Shown one piece after another: positions 49,797 through 58,509 of a stretch of DNA of 64,000 nt (positions within the stretch are counted from its first letter, which is position 1; the number at the start of each line of letters is the position of its first letter). The stretch spans positions 1-64,000 of the forward strand of contig NZ_JACBXS010000021.1 in assembly GCF_013415485.1 (NCBI RefSeq), given 5' to 3'. This DNA is from Rhabdonatronobacter sediminivivens (GTDB taxonomy: Bacteria; Pseudomonadota; Alphaproteobacteria; Rhodobacterales; Rhodobacteraceae). A program made the translations under genes and the position numbers. A model generated the notes under the pieces. The model was given only the letters and a program-made list of their open reading frames with translations, did not search any database and was not told the origin of the DNA.

Positions 49797-50888
49797 ATGG
49801 CCACCACCGAACTTGAACACCGATTCCCCTGCGGCCAGTGCGGCGCCTCCTTGCGCTATGCGCCGGGGCAGCAAAGCCTGACCTGCGAATATTGCGGCCA
49901 TGCGCAGGACATCCCCCAGCTGGATGACGAAACCCGCGTCAAGACCCTGCAATCACTGGACTATCATGACGCCGTGGCGCAGGCGCTGCCGCCATCTGAG
50001 TTTGAGGAAACGCAGGTTCTGAACTGCGGCAGTTGCGGCGCGCAGGTGGAGTTCGAACCCGATATCCATTCCGCCGAATGCCCTTTCTGCGCCGCACCCG
50101 TGGTCACCGACACCGGCACCAACCGCCATATCAAGCCGCAGGCGGTGATCCCCTTTGCGCTTTCGGAACGTGAGGCCCATGACAAGATGCGCGCCTGGCT
50201 GAAGGGGCGCTGGTTCGCCCCCAACGGGTTGCGCAAATATGCCCGTTCCGATGGCAGCCTCAGCGGGCTTTATGTGCCCTACTGGTCCTTCGATGCGCAT
50301 ACGCGGTCCAGCTATACCGGCCAGCGGGGCACCTATTACTATGTCACCGTGCGCGGCGCCAAGGGCAAGACCCAGCGCCAGCGGCGCGTGCGCTGGAGCC
50401 CGGCCTCGGGCACGGTGGCGCGGCAATTCTACGATGTACTGGTCATGGCCTCGGGCAGCCTGCCGCGGCCCATGGTGCGGCGGCTGGAACCCTGGACCCT
50501 GTCCGAGCTGGAGCTTTACAGCCCCCGATACCTCTCGGGCTTCCGGGCCGAGGCCTATTCCGTGGAGCTGCCCGAAGGCTTCAGGATTGGCCAGGAGCGG
50601 ATGGACGAGGTCATCCGCAACGACATCCGCCGCGATATCGGCGGGGATGAGCAGCGCATCAGTGCCGTCAACACCAGCTATGCCGATGAACGCTTCAAGC
50701 ATCTGCTGCTGCCGATCTGGATGGCCGCCTATCGCTACCGGGGCAAGAGTTACCGGTTCATCGTCAATGGCCAGACCGGGCGGGTGCAGGGGGAACGGCC
50801 CTGGTCGGTGTGGAAGATCGCGGGCGCAGCACTGTTAGCGATAGCATTCGTCGCGCTGGCGGCGTATATCGCCGAAATGGGGGGCTGA
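49797..50888 (+). CDS. Double zinc-ribbon membrane protein (YdjG-like)
   Basis: 363 residues. Two zinc ribbons are present: CGQC...CEYC (about 12-33) and CGSC...CPFC (about 77-99). A beta-rich domain follows (VPYWSFDAHTRSSYTGQRGT) and one C-terminal transmembrane helix (IAGAALLAIAFVALAAYIAE). This is the zinc-ribbon partner seen with YdjI-type SPFH proteins in Bacillus, where both sit with PspA. The start at 49797 is the first ATG before the first ribbon; the ribosome site is weak. Confidence 0.8.
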   Translation: MATTELEHRFPCGQCGASLRYAPGQQSLTCEYCGHAQDIPQLDDETRVKTLQSLDYHDAVAQALPPSEFEETQVLNCGSCGAQVEFEPDIHSAECPFCAAPVVTDTGTNRHIKPQAVIPFALSEREAHDKMRAWLKGRWFAPNGLRKYARSDGSLSGLYVPYWSFDAHTRSSYTGQRGTYYYVTVRGAKGKTQRQRRVRWSPASGTVARQFYDVLVMASGSLPRPMVRRLEPWTLSELELYSPRYLSGFRAEAYSVELPEGFRIGQERMDEVIRNDIRRDIGGDEQRISAVNTSYADERFKHLLLPIWMAAYRYRGKSYRFIVNGQTGRVQGERPWSVWKIAGAALLAIAFVALAAYIAEMGG

Positions 50889-50903
50889 TCGGGGGGGAAG
50901 CGG

Positions 50904-51830
50904 ATGATCCTGTGTTGCGGCGAGGCGCTGATCGACATGCTGCCACGCGAAACCGCCGAAGGTGCGCCTGCCTTCGCGCCTGTTCCCGGTGGCGCGGTGT
51001 TCAACACGGCCATTGCCCTGGGGCGGCTGGGGGCGCAGGCGGGGTTTCTGGGCGGGCTCTCGCGCGATCTGTTCGGCCAGATGCTGCAGGACGCGCTGAG
51101 CGCCGCCCGTGTGGACAGCCGGCTAGCGCCGCGCCTGGACCGGCCCACCACGCTGGCCTTTGTCACCCTGACGGGCGGGCAGGCGCGCTATGCGTTCTAT
51201 GATGAAAACACCGCCCTGCGGATGCTGCAACCGCAGGACCTGCCGGTTCTGCCGGATGCGGTGGGTGCGCTGTTCCTTGGCGGGATCAGCCTGGTGGGTG
51301 GCCCTTGCAGCGTGGCCTATCAGGCCCTGCTGGAGCGTGAGGCCGAGACCCGCGTGACCATGATCGACCCCAATATCCGCCCCGGCTTTATCCGTGATGA
51401 AGCGGCCTATCGCGCGCGGCTGGACGCGATGATGGCGCGATGCGATATCGTGAAGCTCTCGGATGAAGACCTGCGCTGGCTGCTGGGGCCCGGCGATATC
51501 GCGGAACTGGCGCCGCGGATCCTGGCGCGGGGCAGCAAGCTGGTCATCATCACCGCAGGGGCCAATGGCGCGCGCGCATGGACCGCCACGCACTGCGTGC
51601 AGGTGCCCGCCGTTGGTGCCACGGTGGTCGATACCGTGGGCGCGGGCGACACGTTCAACGCCGGTGTACTGGCCGCGCTGGACCGGGCAGGGGCGCTGGA
51701 CAAGACCGTGCTGGCCAAGCTGCCCGCAGACACTATCACCGAGGCGCTGCAGCTGGGCGCGGCCGCTGCAGCTGTCACGGTTTCCCGCCCCGGTGCCAAT
51801 CCGCCCTGGCGGCGTGAGCTGGAGTTTTAG
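50904..51830 (+). CDS. PfkB-family sugar kinase (fructokinase-like)
   Basis: 308 residues. [16 protein letters not shown] at the start, [20 protein letters not shown] (27-46) and [17 protein letters not shown] with the catalytic Asp near the C-terminus. It phosphorylates a hexose or 2-keto-3-deoxy sugar acid; the class resembles fructokinases. GGGGGGGAAG precedes the ATG. It is 15 bases after the zinc-ribbon gene, so it may be transcribed with it. Confidence 0.87.
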   Translation: MILCCGEALIDMLPRETAEGAPAFAPVPGGAVFNTAIALGRLGAQAGFLGGLSRDLFGQMLQDALSAARVDSRLAPRLDRPTTLAFVTLTGGQARYAFYDENTALRMLQPQDLPVLPDAVGALFLGGISLVGGPCSVAYQALLEREAETRVTMIDPNIRPGFIRDEAAYRARLDAMMARCDIVKLSDEDLRWLLGPGDIAELAPRILARGSKLVIITAGANGARAWTATHCVQVPAVGATVVDTVGAGDTFNAGVLAALDRAGALDKTVLAKLPADTITEALQLGAAAAAVTVSRPGANPPWRRELEF

Positions 51831-51832
51831 CC

Positions 51833-52276
51833 ATGCGCGCGCTTTTGCAACGGGTGTCCGAGGCCCGCGTTTCGGTCGGGGGCGAGGTTATCGGTGAGAT
51901 CGGGCCGGGGCTGATGATCCTGGTCTGCGCCATGCAGGGTGACACCGAGGCATCTGCCGAAGCCCTGGCCGCAAAGACCGCAAAACTGCGCATTTTCCGC
52001 GATGACGCCGGCAAGATGAACCGATCGCTGCTGGATACGGGCGCTGCGGCGCTGGTGGTCAGCCAGTTCACCCTGGCCGCCGATACCTCCCGCGGAAACC
52101 GGCCCGGCTTCTCTGCCGCCGCGCCCCCGGATGAAGGCGAAAGGCTCTATGCCCATTTCTGCGACTGCCTTCGCGCGCAGGGTATCGCTGTTGCCACGGG
52201 TGCCTTTGGGGCGGATATGGATGTCGCGCTCATCAATCAGGGGCCGGTGACGGTCTGGCTGGAAAGCCCCGGCTGA
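51833..52276 (+). CDS. dtd: D-aminoacyl-tRNA deacylase
   Basis: 147 residues. [20 protein letters not shown] (about 77-96) and [12 protein letters not shown] at the C-terminus are the two signature motifs. It removes D-amino acids wrongly attached to tRNA. It starts two bases after the kinase gene, so they are coupled. Confidence 0.95.
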   Translation: MRALLQRVSEARVSVGGEVIGEIGPGLMILVCAMQGDTEASAEALAAKTAKLRIFRDDAGKMNRSLLDTGAAALVVSQFTLAADTSRGNRPGFSAAAPPDEGERLYAHFCDCLRAQGIAVATGAFGADMDVALINQGPVTVWLESPG

Positions 52277-52376
52277 GCGCTGCGCGTTTCCCCGCTTGCC
52301 AGAGCTTGCGCTTTGCGACAGGCTGCGCCCTGTTCCGGGCAGGTCTGGCCCGGCTTTCCATTTGCAGGGATCCTCG

Positions 52377-52943
52377 ATGAACAAGCTGATTTCCGCCACC
52401 GCAATTGCCGCTTTCCTCTCCGTGCCCGCTGCTGCCGATCCGTTTATGGCGGCGCTGGAAACCGCGCTGGAAGCCTATCAGGACGGTGACCTGCAATATG
52501 CCGAGGATGAGCTGGCCGAGGCGCAGCGCATCCTTGCCGAGATGAAGGCGCAGGGGCTGGCCGCATTCCTGCCCGACCCGCCCGAGGGTTGGAGCCGCGA
52601 GATCGACACCGATGCCGCCGCGGGCATGATGGGCTTCATGGGCGGGGGCGTGATGGCCAAGGCGACCTACAGCGGGCCTTCGGACAGTTTCGAGCTGACG
52701 CTGATGGCCGATAACCCGATGGTCGCACAACTGGCCATGATGCTGGGCAACAGCGCCATGATCGCGCAGATGGGCGGGCAGTTGGAGCGCATCAACCGCA
52801 CCCGGTTCCTGCGCGAGGATCGCAGCCTGCGCGCCATCATCGGCAACCGTATCCTGGTCACTGCCGAAGGCGCGGATTCTGATGTGATGATCCCGGTGCT
52901 TGAAGGCATGGATTTCCGCGCCATGGAGTCTTTTGGCGGCTGA
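52377..52943 (+). CDS. Periplasmic protein of unknown function
   Basis: 188 residues with a short signal peptide (about 1-20, LSVPAAA). The mature part starts with a helical segment (ALETALEAYQDGDLQYAEDE) resembling a TPR-like helix pair, then DPPEGWSREIDTDAAAGMMG and a folded alpha/beta end. AGGGA precedes the ATG. No family I can name firmly; similar proteins occur across the Rhodobacterales. It is unlinked in function to its neighbours as far as can be seen. Confidence 0.7.
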   Translation: MNKLISATAIAAFLSVPAAADPFMAALETALEAYQDGDLQYAEDELAEAQRILAEMKAQGLAAFLPDPPEGWSREIDTDAAAGMMGFMGGGVMAKATYSGPSDSFELTLMADNPMVAQLAMMLGNSAMIAQMGGQLERINRTRFLREDRSLRAIIGNRILVTAEGADSDVMIPVLEGMDFRAMESFGG

Positions 52944-53024
52944 AGCGTCGCCTAACAGATTGCAGCGCTGTCACAATCACCCCATATATCCGACGAACGG
53001 ACCCTTTGGCATGCGGAACTTGTG

Positions 53025-53915
53025 ATGAACGGATACGTCAAGACAGCGATGTTGATGGCCGCCATGACGGCCCTCTTCATGGGCGTCGGATATGTCATCG
53101 GCGGCGGCGGCGGGCTGGTGATCGCGCTGGCGATTGCCGCGGGGATGAACGCCTGGGCCTATTGGAACTCGGACAAGGCGGTTCTGCGCATGTACAAGGC
53201 GCAGGAATGTGGCCCGCAGGTCGCGCCCGAGTTGCTGCGCATGGTTCACCGGCTGGCCGCCGATGCCGACATGCCGCCGCCGCGGGTCTATGTGATCGAC
53301 AATGACCAGCCGAACGCCTTTGCCACCGGGCGCAACCCGGAGAACGCTGCCGTTGCGGCCACCACAGGGCTGATGCGGCGCATGTCGCAGGAAGAAATCG
53401 CCGCCGTCATGGCGCATGAGTTGGCGCATATCCGCAACTATGACACGCTGATCATGACCATCACCGCGACCTTTGCGGGCGCGATCTCGATGCTGGCGAA
53501 TTTCGCCTTCTTCTTTCGGGGCGGGCGCAACCAGGGCGTGGGGGGCGCGATTGCGCTGATCCTGGTGATGATCCTGGCGCCTTTGGCGGCGGCGCTGGTG
53601 CAGATGGCGATTTCACGCTCGCGCGAGTATGAGGCCGACCGCGTGGGCGCCGAGATCTGCGGCAACCCGCTGTGGCTGGCCTCGGCACTGGAAAAGATAC
53701 AAGGCTTTGCCAGCCGGATTGACAATGATGAGGCCGAACGCAACCCGGCGACCGCGCATATGTTCATCATCAACCCGCTGCATGTGCACAAGCGCGACAA
53801 GCTGTTTTCCACCCATCCCAGCACGCATAACCGTATCGCCGCGCTGGAGAAGCTGGCCGCCCAGCAGGGCGCGCGGTTCAGCGGCGGTGGGGTGGCCCGC
53901 GGCCCCTGGGCCTGA
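53025..53915 (+). CDS. htpX: Membrane zinc metalloprotease HtpX
   Basis: 296 residues. Two N-terminal helices, then the zinc motif [10 protein letters not shown] and the third-ligand region [13 protein letters not shown], plus two inner helices. It degrades misfolded membrane proteins alongside FtsH, whose modulators are encoded at 32-34.6 kb. An immediately preceding GTG (53022) is possible; ATG at 53025 is taken. Confidence 0.94.
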   Translation: MNGYVKTAMLMAAMTALFMGVGYVIGGGGGLVIALAIAAGMNAWAYWNSDKAVLRMYKAQECGPQVAPELLRMVHRLAADADMPPPRVYVIDNDQPNAFATGRNPENAAVAATTGLMRRMSQEEIAAVMAHELAHIRNYDTLIMTITATFAGAISMLANFAFFFRGGRNQGVGGAIALILVMILAPLAAALVQMAISRSREYEADRVGAEICGNPLWLASALEKIQGFASRIDNDEAERNPATAHMFIINPLHVHKRDKLFSTHPSTHNRIAALEKLAAQQGARFSGGGVARGPWA

Positions 53916-53927
53916 ACGCCACCGAAG

Positions 53928-53947
53928 CCCGCCGCGCATGCGGCGGG
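53928..53947 (+). terminator. Hairpin after htpX
   Basis: CCCGCCGC-gcat-GCGGCGGG, 12 bases after the htpX stop. There is no U tract, so intrinsic termination is uncertain; it could act with Rho or protect the RNA end. Confidence 0.4.
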
Positions 53948-54023
53948 CAGCAGGCTTGACCCTGCGGCATTGCGCCGCCATACCCCGCGCGCGGACGACG
54001 CAGGCAGGCATTTGGGGGGCAGC

Positions 54024-54746
54024 ATGAAATCCGGATCGCTCAGATCAGGGGTTCAGGGGCGGAACTTTTATGGCCGGGTTAAGGGCAAGACCCTGAAACC
54101 CGCACAGCAACGCTACATCGATGAAGACCTCTCCAAGCTGCAGATCCCGCGCGTCACGGTCGGGTCCAACCCTGAGCGAGCGCCAATAGACCCGAAAGAC
54201 CTGTTCGGGGACGGCCGTCCGCTTTGGCTGGAAGTTGGATTTGGCGGCGGGGAACATATGGTGCATCAGGCGCAGGCCAACCCCGGCGTCGGCATTATCG
54301 GCTGTGAGCCGTTCCTCAACGGGGTTGCCATGGCGCTTGGCAAGATCCGGCGCGCGGGGGTTGGGAATATCCGCTTGCATGCCGGGGATGCGCGCGATCT
54401 GTTCGATGTGTTGCCGGATGCCTGTCTGGACCGTGCCTTCTTGCTGTATCCGGACCCCTGGCCAAAGGCGCGCCATCATCGGCGCCGGTTCGTGACGCCT
54501 GAACATCTGCGCCCGCTGGCGCGGGTCCTGGCGCCGGGGGCGGTGTTTCGCGTGGCAACCGACATCCCCGACTATGTGCGCCAGACCCTGGAAGAAGTGC
54601 CTGAGGCCGGGTTTGAGTGTCTGGACCATGACCTGCACAGCCCCTGGTCCGACTGGCACACAACCCGGTATGAGGCCAAGGCCCTGCGCGAAGGGCGGCA
54701 GCCGCATTATCTGACTTTCCTGCGCAAATCCCATGATGCCGCATGA
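54024..54746 (+). CDS. trmB: tRNA (guanine-N7-)-methyltransferase
   Basis: 240 residues. SAM-binding LEVGFGGGEHMVHQAQANP, the acceptor motif LLYPDPWPKARHHRRRFV and the C-terminal TRYEAKALREG are the TrmB signatures. It methylates G46 of tRNA. The ATG at 54024 follows GGGGGG; an earlier ATG at 53970 is unlikely. Confidence 0.95.
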   Translation: MKSGSLRSGVQGRNFYGRVKGKTLKPAQQRYIDEDLSKLQIPRVTVGSNPERAPIDPKDLFGDGRPLWLEVGFGGGEHMVHQAQANPGVGIIGCEPFLNGVAMALGKIRRAGVGNIRLHAGDARDLFDVLPDACLDRAFLLYPDPWPKARHHRRRFVTPEHLRPLARVLAPGAVFRVATDIPDYVRQTLEEVPEAGFECLDHDLHSPWSDWHTTRYEAKALREGRQPHYLTFLRKSHDAA

Positions 54747-54749
54747 AAA

Positions 54750-54768
54750 ACGGCCCCAGCGGGGCCGT
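54750..54768 (-). terminator. Intrinsic terminator of the acidic membrane protein gene
   Basis: ACGGCCCC-agc-GGGGCCGT with five A before it on the plus strand, meaning five U directly after the stem on the minus-strand transcript. This is a good terminator for the 54833-55123 gene and lies in a convergent gap with trmB. Confidence 0.8.
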
Positions 54769-54832
54769 CATGCAATCTGGTTGGCCAAGGCACAGCGCAG
54801 GCAGATTTGGTCCTGCGCTGCTGACAGTCTGG

Positions 54833-55123
54833 TCAGTCGCCCGGCAGTGGCTCAGGCTCTGGTGCGGTGAATTCTTCGATCACCTGCGGGGTTTCAGTGG
54901 GCTGATTGGGCGATCCCACGGTGGTGCCATCGGCTGGTATGCCATCCGTGCTTTCGCTCACCGAAGCGGGCTCTGCATCCTCGGCTGTCGGTTCAGTAAC
55001 CATGGTCCGGGTCAGCATCCAGAACAGCAGGCCACCGGCCACCAGAAGTGCCAGAATGATCCCGACCAGAGGGCCACGGTGTTGCTTCGCCTGCTTCTTC
55101 AGGTTCGTGTCAGGAGCGGTCAT
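54833..55123 (-). CDS. Small acidic single-helix membrane protein
   Basis: 96 residues. A basic N-terminus (NLKKQAKQHRG), one helix (PLVGIILALLVAGGLLFWML), then an acidic Pro/Thr/Ser-rich periplasmic tail (PTETPQVIEEFTAPEPEPLP). GGAGG with ideal spacing sets the start. An EcfG-like box lies about 90 bases upstream. It resembles the 12.6-kb acidic protein in layout, though shorter. No family recognised. Confidence 0.75.
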   Translation of the reverse strand: MTAPDTNLKKQAKQHRGPLVGIILALLVAGGLLFWMLTRTMVTEPTAEDAEPASVSESTDGIPADGTTVGSPNQPTETPQVIEEFTAPEPEPLPGD

Positions 55124-55212
55124 GTCGCTTCCTCCTTTCTTCGGTCAACGCTTATGGGCGCTGACAGTCGCGGGGCACGGGGCGCCCGCGATGTGTGGTG
55201 GTTCATGAAGAA

Positions 55213-55237
55213 AACCCACAGGTCGGAACTTGGTTCC
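55213..55237 (-). promoter_or_regulatory. Candidate EcfG-type promoter upstream of 54833-55123
   Basis: Minus-strand GGAAC (55237-55233), 16 bases, GGTT (55216-55213): one mismatch to the EcfG consensus. The -35 is part of a small palindrome GGAAC-ttg-GTTCC (55225-55237). Confidence 0.5.
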
Positions 55238-55272
55238 GAAATCCGCGTGCGCTGCGGTGAAAACGCTGGATA

Positions 55273-55653
55273 TCAGCGGCGCAGCGCTCGCAGGCAAAGC
55301 GCTATCGCCACACCGACCCCGGCGGCAAGCGCAAGCGTCTGGGCGGGGTGCTCACGCGCTTGCATGCTGGTGACGCGCGCAGCCTGTGTCGCCATGTCCG
55401 AGGCTGCCCTTGCCCCGTTGCGCCCCCCGGCCGCAGCCTTTCTGGCGGCGTTGCGGGTGACCTTTGACGCCTTTGCCAGGCTGGGACGTTCACGCGCGGC
55501 GGCATCGAGCGTCTGCGTCAGGCTGTCGATGGTGCCGCGCAGGCCGTCAAGCTGAGCGCTGATCGCCTTGAGCGCAGGGCCTCCGGCCCCGTCGCTTTCG
55601 GACGTGAACCGGCCATTGGCGTCGCGCGGCAATTCATCAGTGGTTCCGGGCAT
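55273..55653 (-). CDS. DUF883-like membrane-anchored protein
   Basis: 126 residues. A helical, Ala/Arg-rich middle (AKASKVTRNAARKAAAGGRN, then AASDMATQAARV) and a C-terminal REHPAQTLALAAGVGVAIAL helix with an RR tail. This end closely resembles the DUF883/ElaB/YqjD family, which attach to the inner membrane and in E. coli can bind ribosomes in stationary phase. GGAGG 6 bases before the ATG. It lies in a stress-type cluster with CsbD. Confidence 0.7.
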   Translation of the reverse strand: MPGTTDELPRDANGRFTSESDGAGGPALKAISAQLDGLRGTIDSLTQTLDAAARERPSLAKASKVTRNAARKAAAGGRNGARAASDMATQAARVTSMQAREHPAQTLALAAGVGVAIALCLRALRR

Positions 55654-55692
55654 GGCGGGCCTCCATCTTGTGCAGGGTTGCGAATGGCGTGG

Positions 55693-55890
55693 TCAGACCT
55701 TCGAAAGCCAGTCATTGACCTGCGCTTCGGCCTCATTGCGTGCGATGCCGTATTTCTCCTGGATCTTGCCGATCAGCTTGTCACGATCACCGGCAATCTG
55801 ATCCACCTCATCATCGGTCAGTTTACCCCATTGCGAACGCGCCTCACCCTTGATCTGCGTCCACTTGCCCTTGATCACATCGGTATTCAT
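55693..55890 (-). CDS. CsbD-family stress protein
   Basis: 65 residues: NTDVIKGKWTQIKGEARSQW, then GKLTDDEVDQIAGDRDKLIG and KIQEKYGIARNEAEAQVNDW, the full CsbD family signature. CsbD proteins are induced under general stress in many bacteria; the activity is unknown. GGAGG precedes the ATG. A GGAACC box upstream may be an EcfG -35 element. Confidence 0.93.
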   Translation of the reverse strand: MNTDVIKGKWTQIKGEARSQWGKLTDDEVDQIAGDRDKLIGKIQEKYGIARNEAEAQVNDWLSKV

Positions 55891-55926
55891 CTTGCACCTC
55901 CAGTATTGGTCAGGGTCTGAAAGGCA

Positions 55927-55952
55927 AATGATCTGGGCCGCGCCTTGGTTCC
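55927..55952 (-). promoter_or_regulatory. Weak EcfG-like promoter upstream of csbD-like gene
   Basis: Minus-strand GGAAC (55952-55948), 17 bases, CATT (55930-55927). The -35 is perfect but the -10 lacks the conserved G of GTT, so this is less convincing than the others. Confidence 0.3.
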
Positions 55953-56025
55953 GGTTACGTCGGGTCAGGGGTGCCCGGGCATTCAGGGCCCGAGCGGCGG
56001 ACGCACTGCAGGGATTGCAAAAGGA

Positions 56026-57162
56026 TTACGCCGGAAGCTGGTCCGAAACACCGGCCAAACCCTGATCCGAAGCCGCCTCGCCCGCCTGTGGGCGCGCAGA
56101 CCGAAAGGCCAGCCGCGCAACCGTGCCACCGGAGGGATGGGACGCCATCGTCAGTTCACCATCGAGCATGGTGGCGAATTGCTGCGAAATGGTCAGGCCC
56201 AGGCTGTCAGACGTGGCCAGCGCGAAATCCGTCGGCAGCCCCGCGCCGTCATCGCGCAGCTCCAGCGCGGCCGGGGTGGTGCCTTCTTCATCTGCCGGAC
56301 CCACCTCCAACGTGGCGGTAACCCGGAGGGGGGCTGCGCCTTCGGCCCCGTGCTCCACCGCGTTCATCAGCAATTCGCTGGCGATCAGCCCCAGCGGAAT
56401 CGCGGCGTCATGGCTGACCTGCAGCGGGTCCATGCGACACTCCAGGGTGACCTTGCGGGTTTCGGTCGCCACCTCCAGCGTGTCGGCCAGCACGGCGTGC
56501 AGATACTCGGCCGCGTCCAGCGCCTGCATCTCCGGTGCATGCAATCGCCGCTGCAGGCGCGAAATCACGCTGATGCGCGATTGCGATGCGCCAAGGGCGC
56601 GCTTGGCTTCGGGGTCGGAAGTATCGGCGGCCTGCAGGCGCAGAAGCGCGGCCACCGTGGCCAGATTGTTCGAAATGCGATGCTGCAGTTCGGAAAACAT
56701 CAACTCGCGCGCGCGGGCTTGCTGGGCGGCATCTTCGCGCGCTGTGGCCAGTGCCCGCAAGGCCCAGACCGCGGCGGTGATGAACAGCACATCAGTGCCC
56801 ACGATCAGCACATAGAACCCCAGCGCCAGCAACGCCCCCGAGGGCAGCGCAAACGTGCCCTGCGGCTCAATGAACCAAAACCAGGAAATCAGCCCGCAGG
56901 CCACCGCAACCACGATCCCGCAGCGGATGGAGGCAAAGATGAGCGACAGCATGACCGCGGGAAAGAAGGTCAGAAACGGAAAGCCCGGCGGCAGGATACC
57001 ATCAACAAGCAACCTCAGCGCGGTCGAGGCAGCGATGGCCAGCGCGCCGAATGCCACCTCATGGCGCAGGCTGCGCTGGGTCAGCAAGACCTCGCTCAAC
57101 GCATTCAGCAAGCGGTTTATGAGGCGATGATTGCCGAAGGTCGCGGTTGAATTGGGTTTCAC
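56026..57162 (-). CDS. HisKA_2/HWE-type membrane sensor histidine kinase
   Basis: 378 residues from a GTG with GAGGA 9 bases upstream. Residues 34-140 hold a DUF4118-like block of four helices (FPFLTFFPAVMLSLIFASIR; ISWFWFIEPQGTF). Phospho-acceptor H161 lies in ELQHRISNNL, followed by the N box ASELLMNAVEHG and G boxes DDGAGLP and DSLGLTISQQF. HisKA_2/HWE kinases are the class that phosphorylates PhyR in the general stress response; this one sits next to CsbD and DUF883-like genes. No response regulator is adjacent. Confidence 0.88.
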   Translation of the reverse strand: MKPNSTATFGNHRLINRLLNALSEVLLTQRSLRHEVAFGALAIAASTALRLLVDGILPPGFPFLTFFPAVMLSLIFASIRCGIVVAVACGLISWFWFIEPQGTFALPSGALLALGFYVLIVGTDVLFITAAVWALRALATAREDAAQQARARELMFSELQHRISNNLATVAALLRLQAADTSDPEAKRALGASQSRISVISRLQRRLHAPEMQALDAAEYLHAVLADTLEVATETRKVTLECRMDPLQVSHDAAIPLGLIASELLMNAVEHGAEGAAPLRVTATLEVGPADEEGTTPAALELRDDGAGLPTDFALATSDSLGLTISQQFATMLDGELTMASHPSGGTVARLAFRSARPQAGEAASDQGLAGVSDQLPA

Positions 57163-57567
57163 CCGGTAATGTCCTCGATCAATTTCCTGGTGATCCCGGC
57201 AAGGTTGCGTATAGGGAAAATCATGCAAGGACAAGCTTGCCACCCTTAAACTGGCCCGGATCGGCGGAAAGATGCAAGTCTGATGCGCAGTTTCTGCCCC
57301 GTGGTCATGCAAAGGGTATGGTGGCGGCATGTCATCCCGCCTCAGGCCTGTGCACAGGGGCGGGCGCGCATCTGGGATGTTTCCGGGATGAGCTGGTGAC
57401 ATGGCGCAACTGGCTGGGTGATACCGTCTGCGCCGATCTGGTGGCGCTGTGCCAGTTCCCGCCCGGTCCTGCATCAAGCCGGGTGGGATTCGCGCCGGGG
57501 CTGATGCGGGCGGGGTGGCACTGGTCCTGATCCCGGGCTGGGCCACCGCCCCGGTTTTCGGCGCGGC
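57163..57567. other. Intergenic stretch without a recognised gene
   Basis: About 400 bases between the kinase and the FAH-family gene. Frames on both strands here have no ribosome site and no family resemblance. The kinase's ribosome site (GAGGA) is at the left end. No clear promoter consensus or terminator was seen. Confidence 0.5.
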
Positions 57568-58413
57568 TCAGCCCTGTGCGGTGATCTGGCGCTGTTCGCC
57601 CAGGCCTGCGATCCCCAGCCGCATGGTCTGGCCTGGTTTCAGAAACACAGGCGGCTTCTGGCCCATGCCCACGCCTGGAGGCGTGCCGGTGGCGATCACA
57701 TCGCCGGGCTGCAGGGACATGAACTGCGAGATATAGGCCACCAGATGCGCCACACCAAAGATCATGGTGCCGCTGGAGCCATCCTGCCGACGCTGCCCGT
57801 CCACATCCAGCCACATGTGCAGCGCCTGCGGGTCGGGGATTTCATCGCGGGTGACCAGCCAGGGGCCGATGGGGCCAAAGGTGTCGGCGGATTTGCCCTT
57901 CACCCATTGCCCTTCACGCTCCATCTGGAAGGCGCGTTCGGACAGGTCATTGACCACGCAATAGCCCGCCACGTGATCCAGCGCTTCGGCTTCCGAAAGA
58001 TAGCGCGCCTCGGTCCCGATGATGACGCCCAGTTCGACCTCCCAGTCGGTCTTGGTGGCGCCGCGCGGGATCAGAACGGTATCATTCGGCCCGCAGATGG
58101 CGCTGGTGGCCTTCATGAACAGGATCGGTTCGGACGGGATCGGCGCCCCGGCCTCGGCCGCGTGGTCCGAGAAATTCAGCCCCACGCAGACGAATTTCCC
58201 CACATTGCCCACACAGGGGCCGATGCGCGTGGCAGGGTCAACCACCGGCAGATCGGCGCCCTGCACGCGGGCGGCCAGATCGGCCAGCGCCGCATCGGAC
58301 AGCACTGGCCCCGCGATATCCGGGATCAGGGATGACAGGTCGCGCAACTGGCCCTGGTTGTCCAGCAGCGCGGGGCACTCCTGTCCGGGTTCTCCGACGC
58401 GCAGAAGTTTCAT
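57568..58413 (-). CDS. Fumarylacetoacetate hydrolase family protein
   Basis: 281 residues. The N-terminal domain leads to the FAH core with VCVGLNFSDHAAEAG, the metal-ligand motif KTDWEVELGVIIG, VVNDLSERAFQ and IATGTPPGVGMGQKP. It is of the type acting on 2,4-diketo-3-deoxy-L-fuconate or related acylpyruvates; ureidoglycolate lyase is an older label for the same group. Magnesium-dependent C-C or C-O cleavage is expected. No pathway neighbours are present. Confidence 0.87.
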   Translation of the reverse strand: MKLLRVGEPGQECPALLDNQGQLRDLSSLIPDIAGPVLSDAALADLAARVQGADLPVVDPATRIGPCVGNVGKFVCVGLNFSDHAAEAGAPIPSEPILFMKATSAICGPNDTVLIPRGATKTDWEVELGVIIGTEARYLSEAEALDHVAGYCVVNDLSERAFQMEREGQWVKGKSADTFGPIGPWLVTRDEIPDPQALHMWLDVDGQRRQDGSSGTMIFGVAHLVAYISQFMSLQPGDVIATGTPPGVGMGQKPPVFLKPGQTMRLGIAGLGEQRQITAQG

Positions 58414-58509
58414 GCGATCTGTCCTTTCCGTTCATATGCCGCGCCCCGGTTGACGCGCAGGACTGCCATAGCATGGAGACGGGACAGGCAGAAGCCGCTC
58501 CCGCGCCGA

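Noticed and set aside
57147..57530. A 127-codon plus-strand frame between the kinase and FAH-family genes
   Set aside because: Composition is not protein-like and no start signal is present; left as intergenic.
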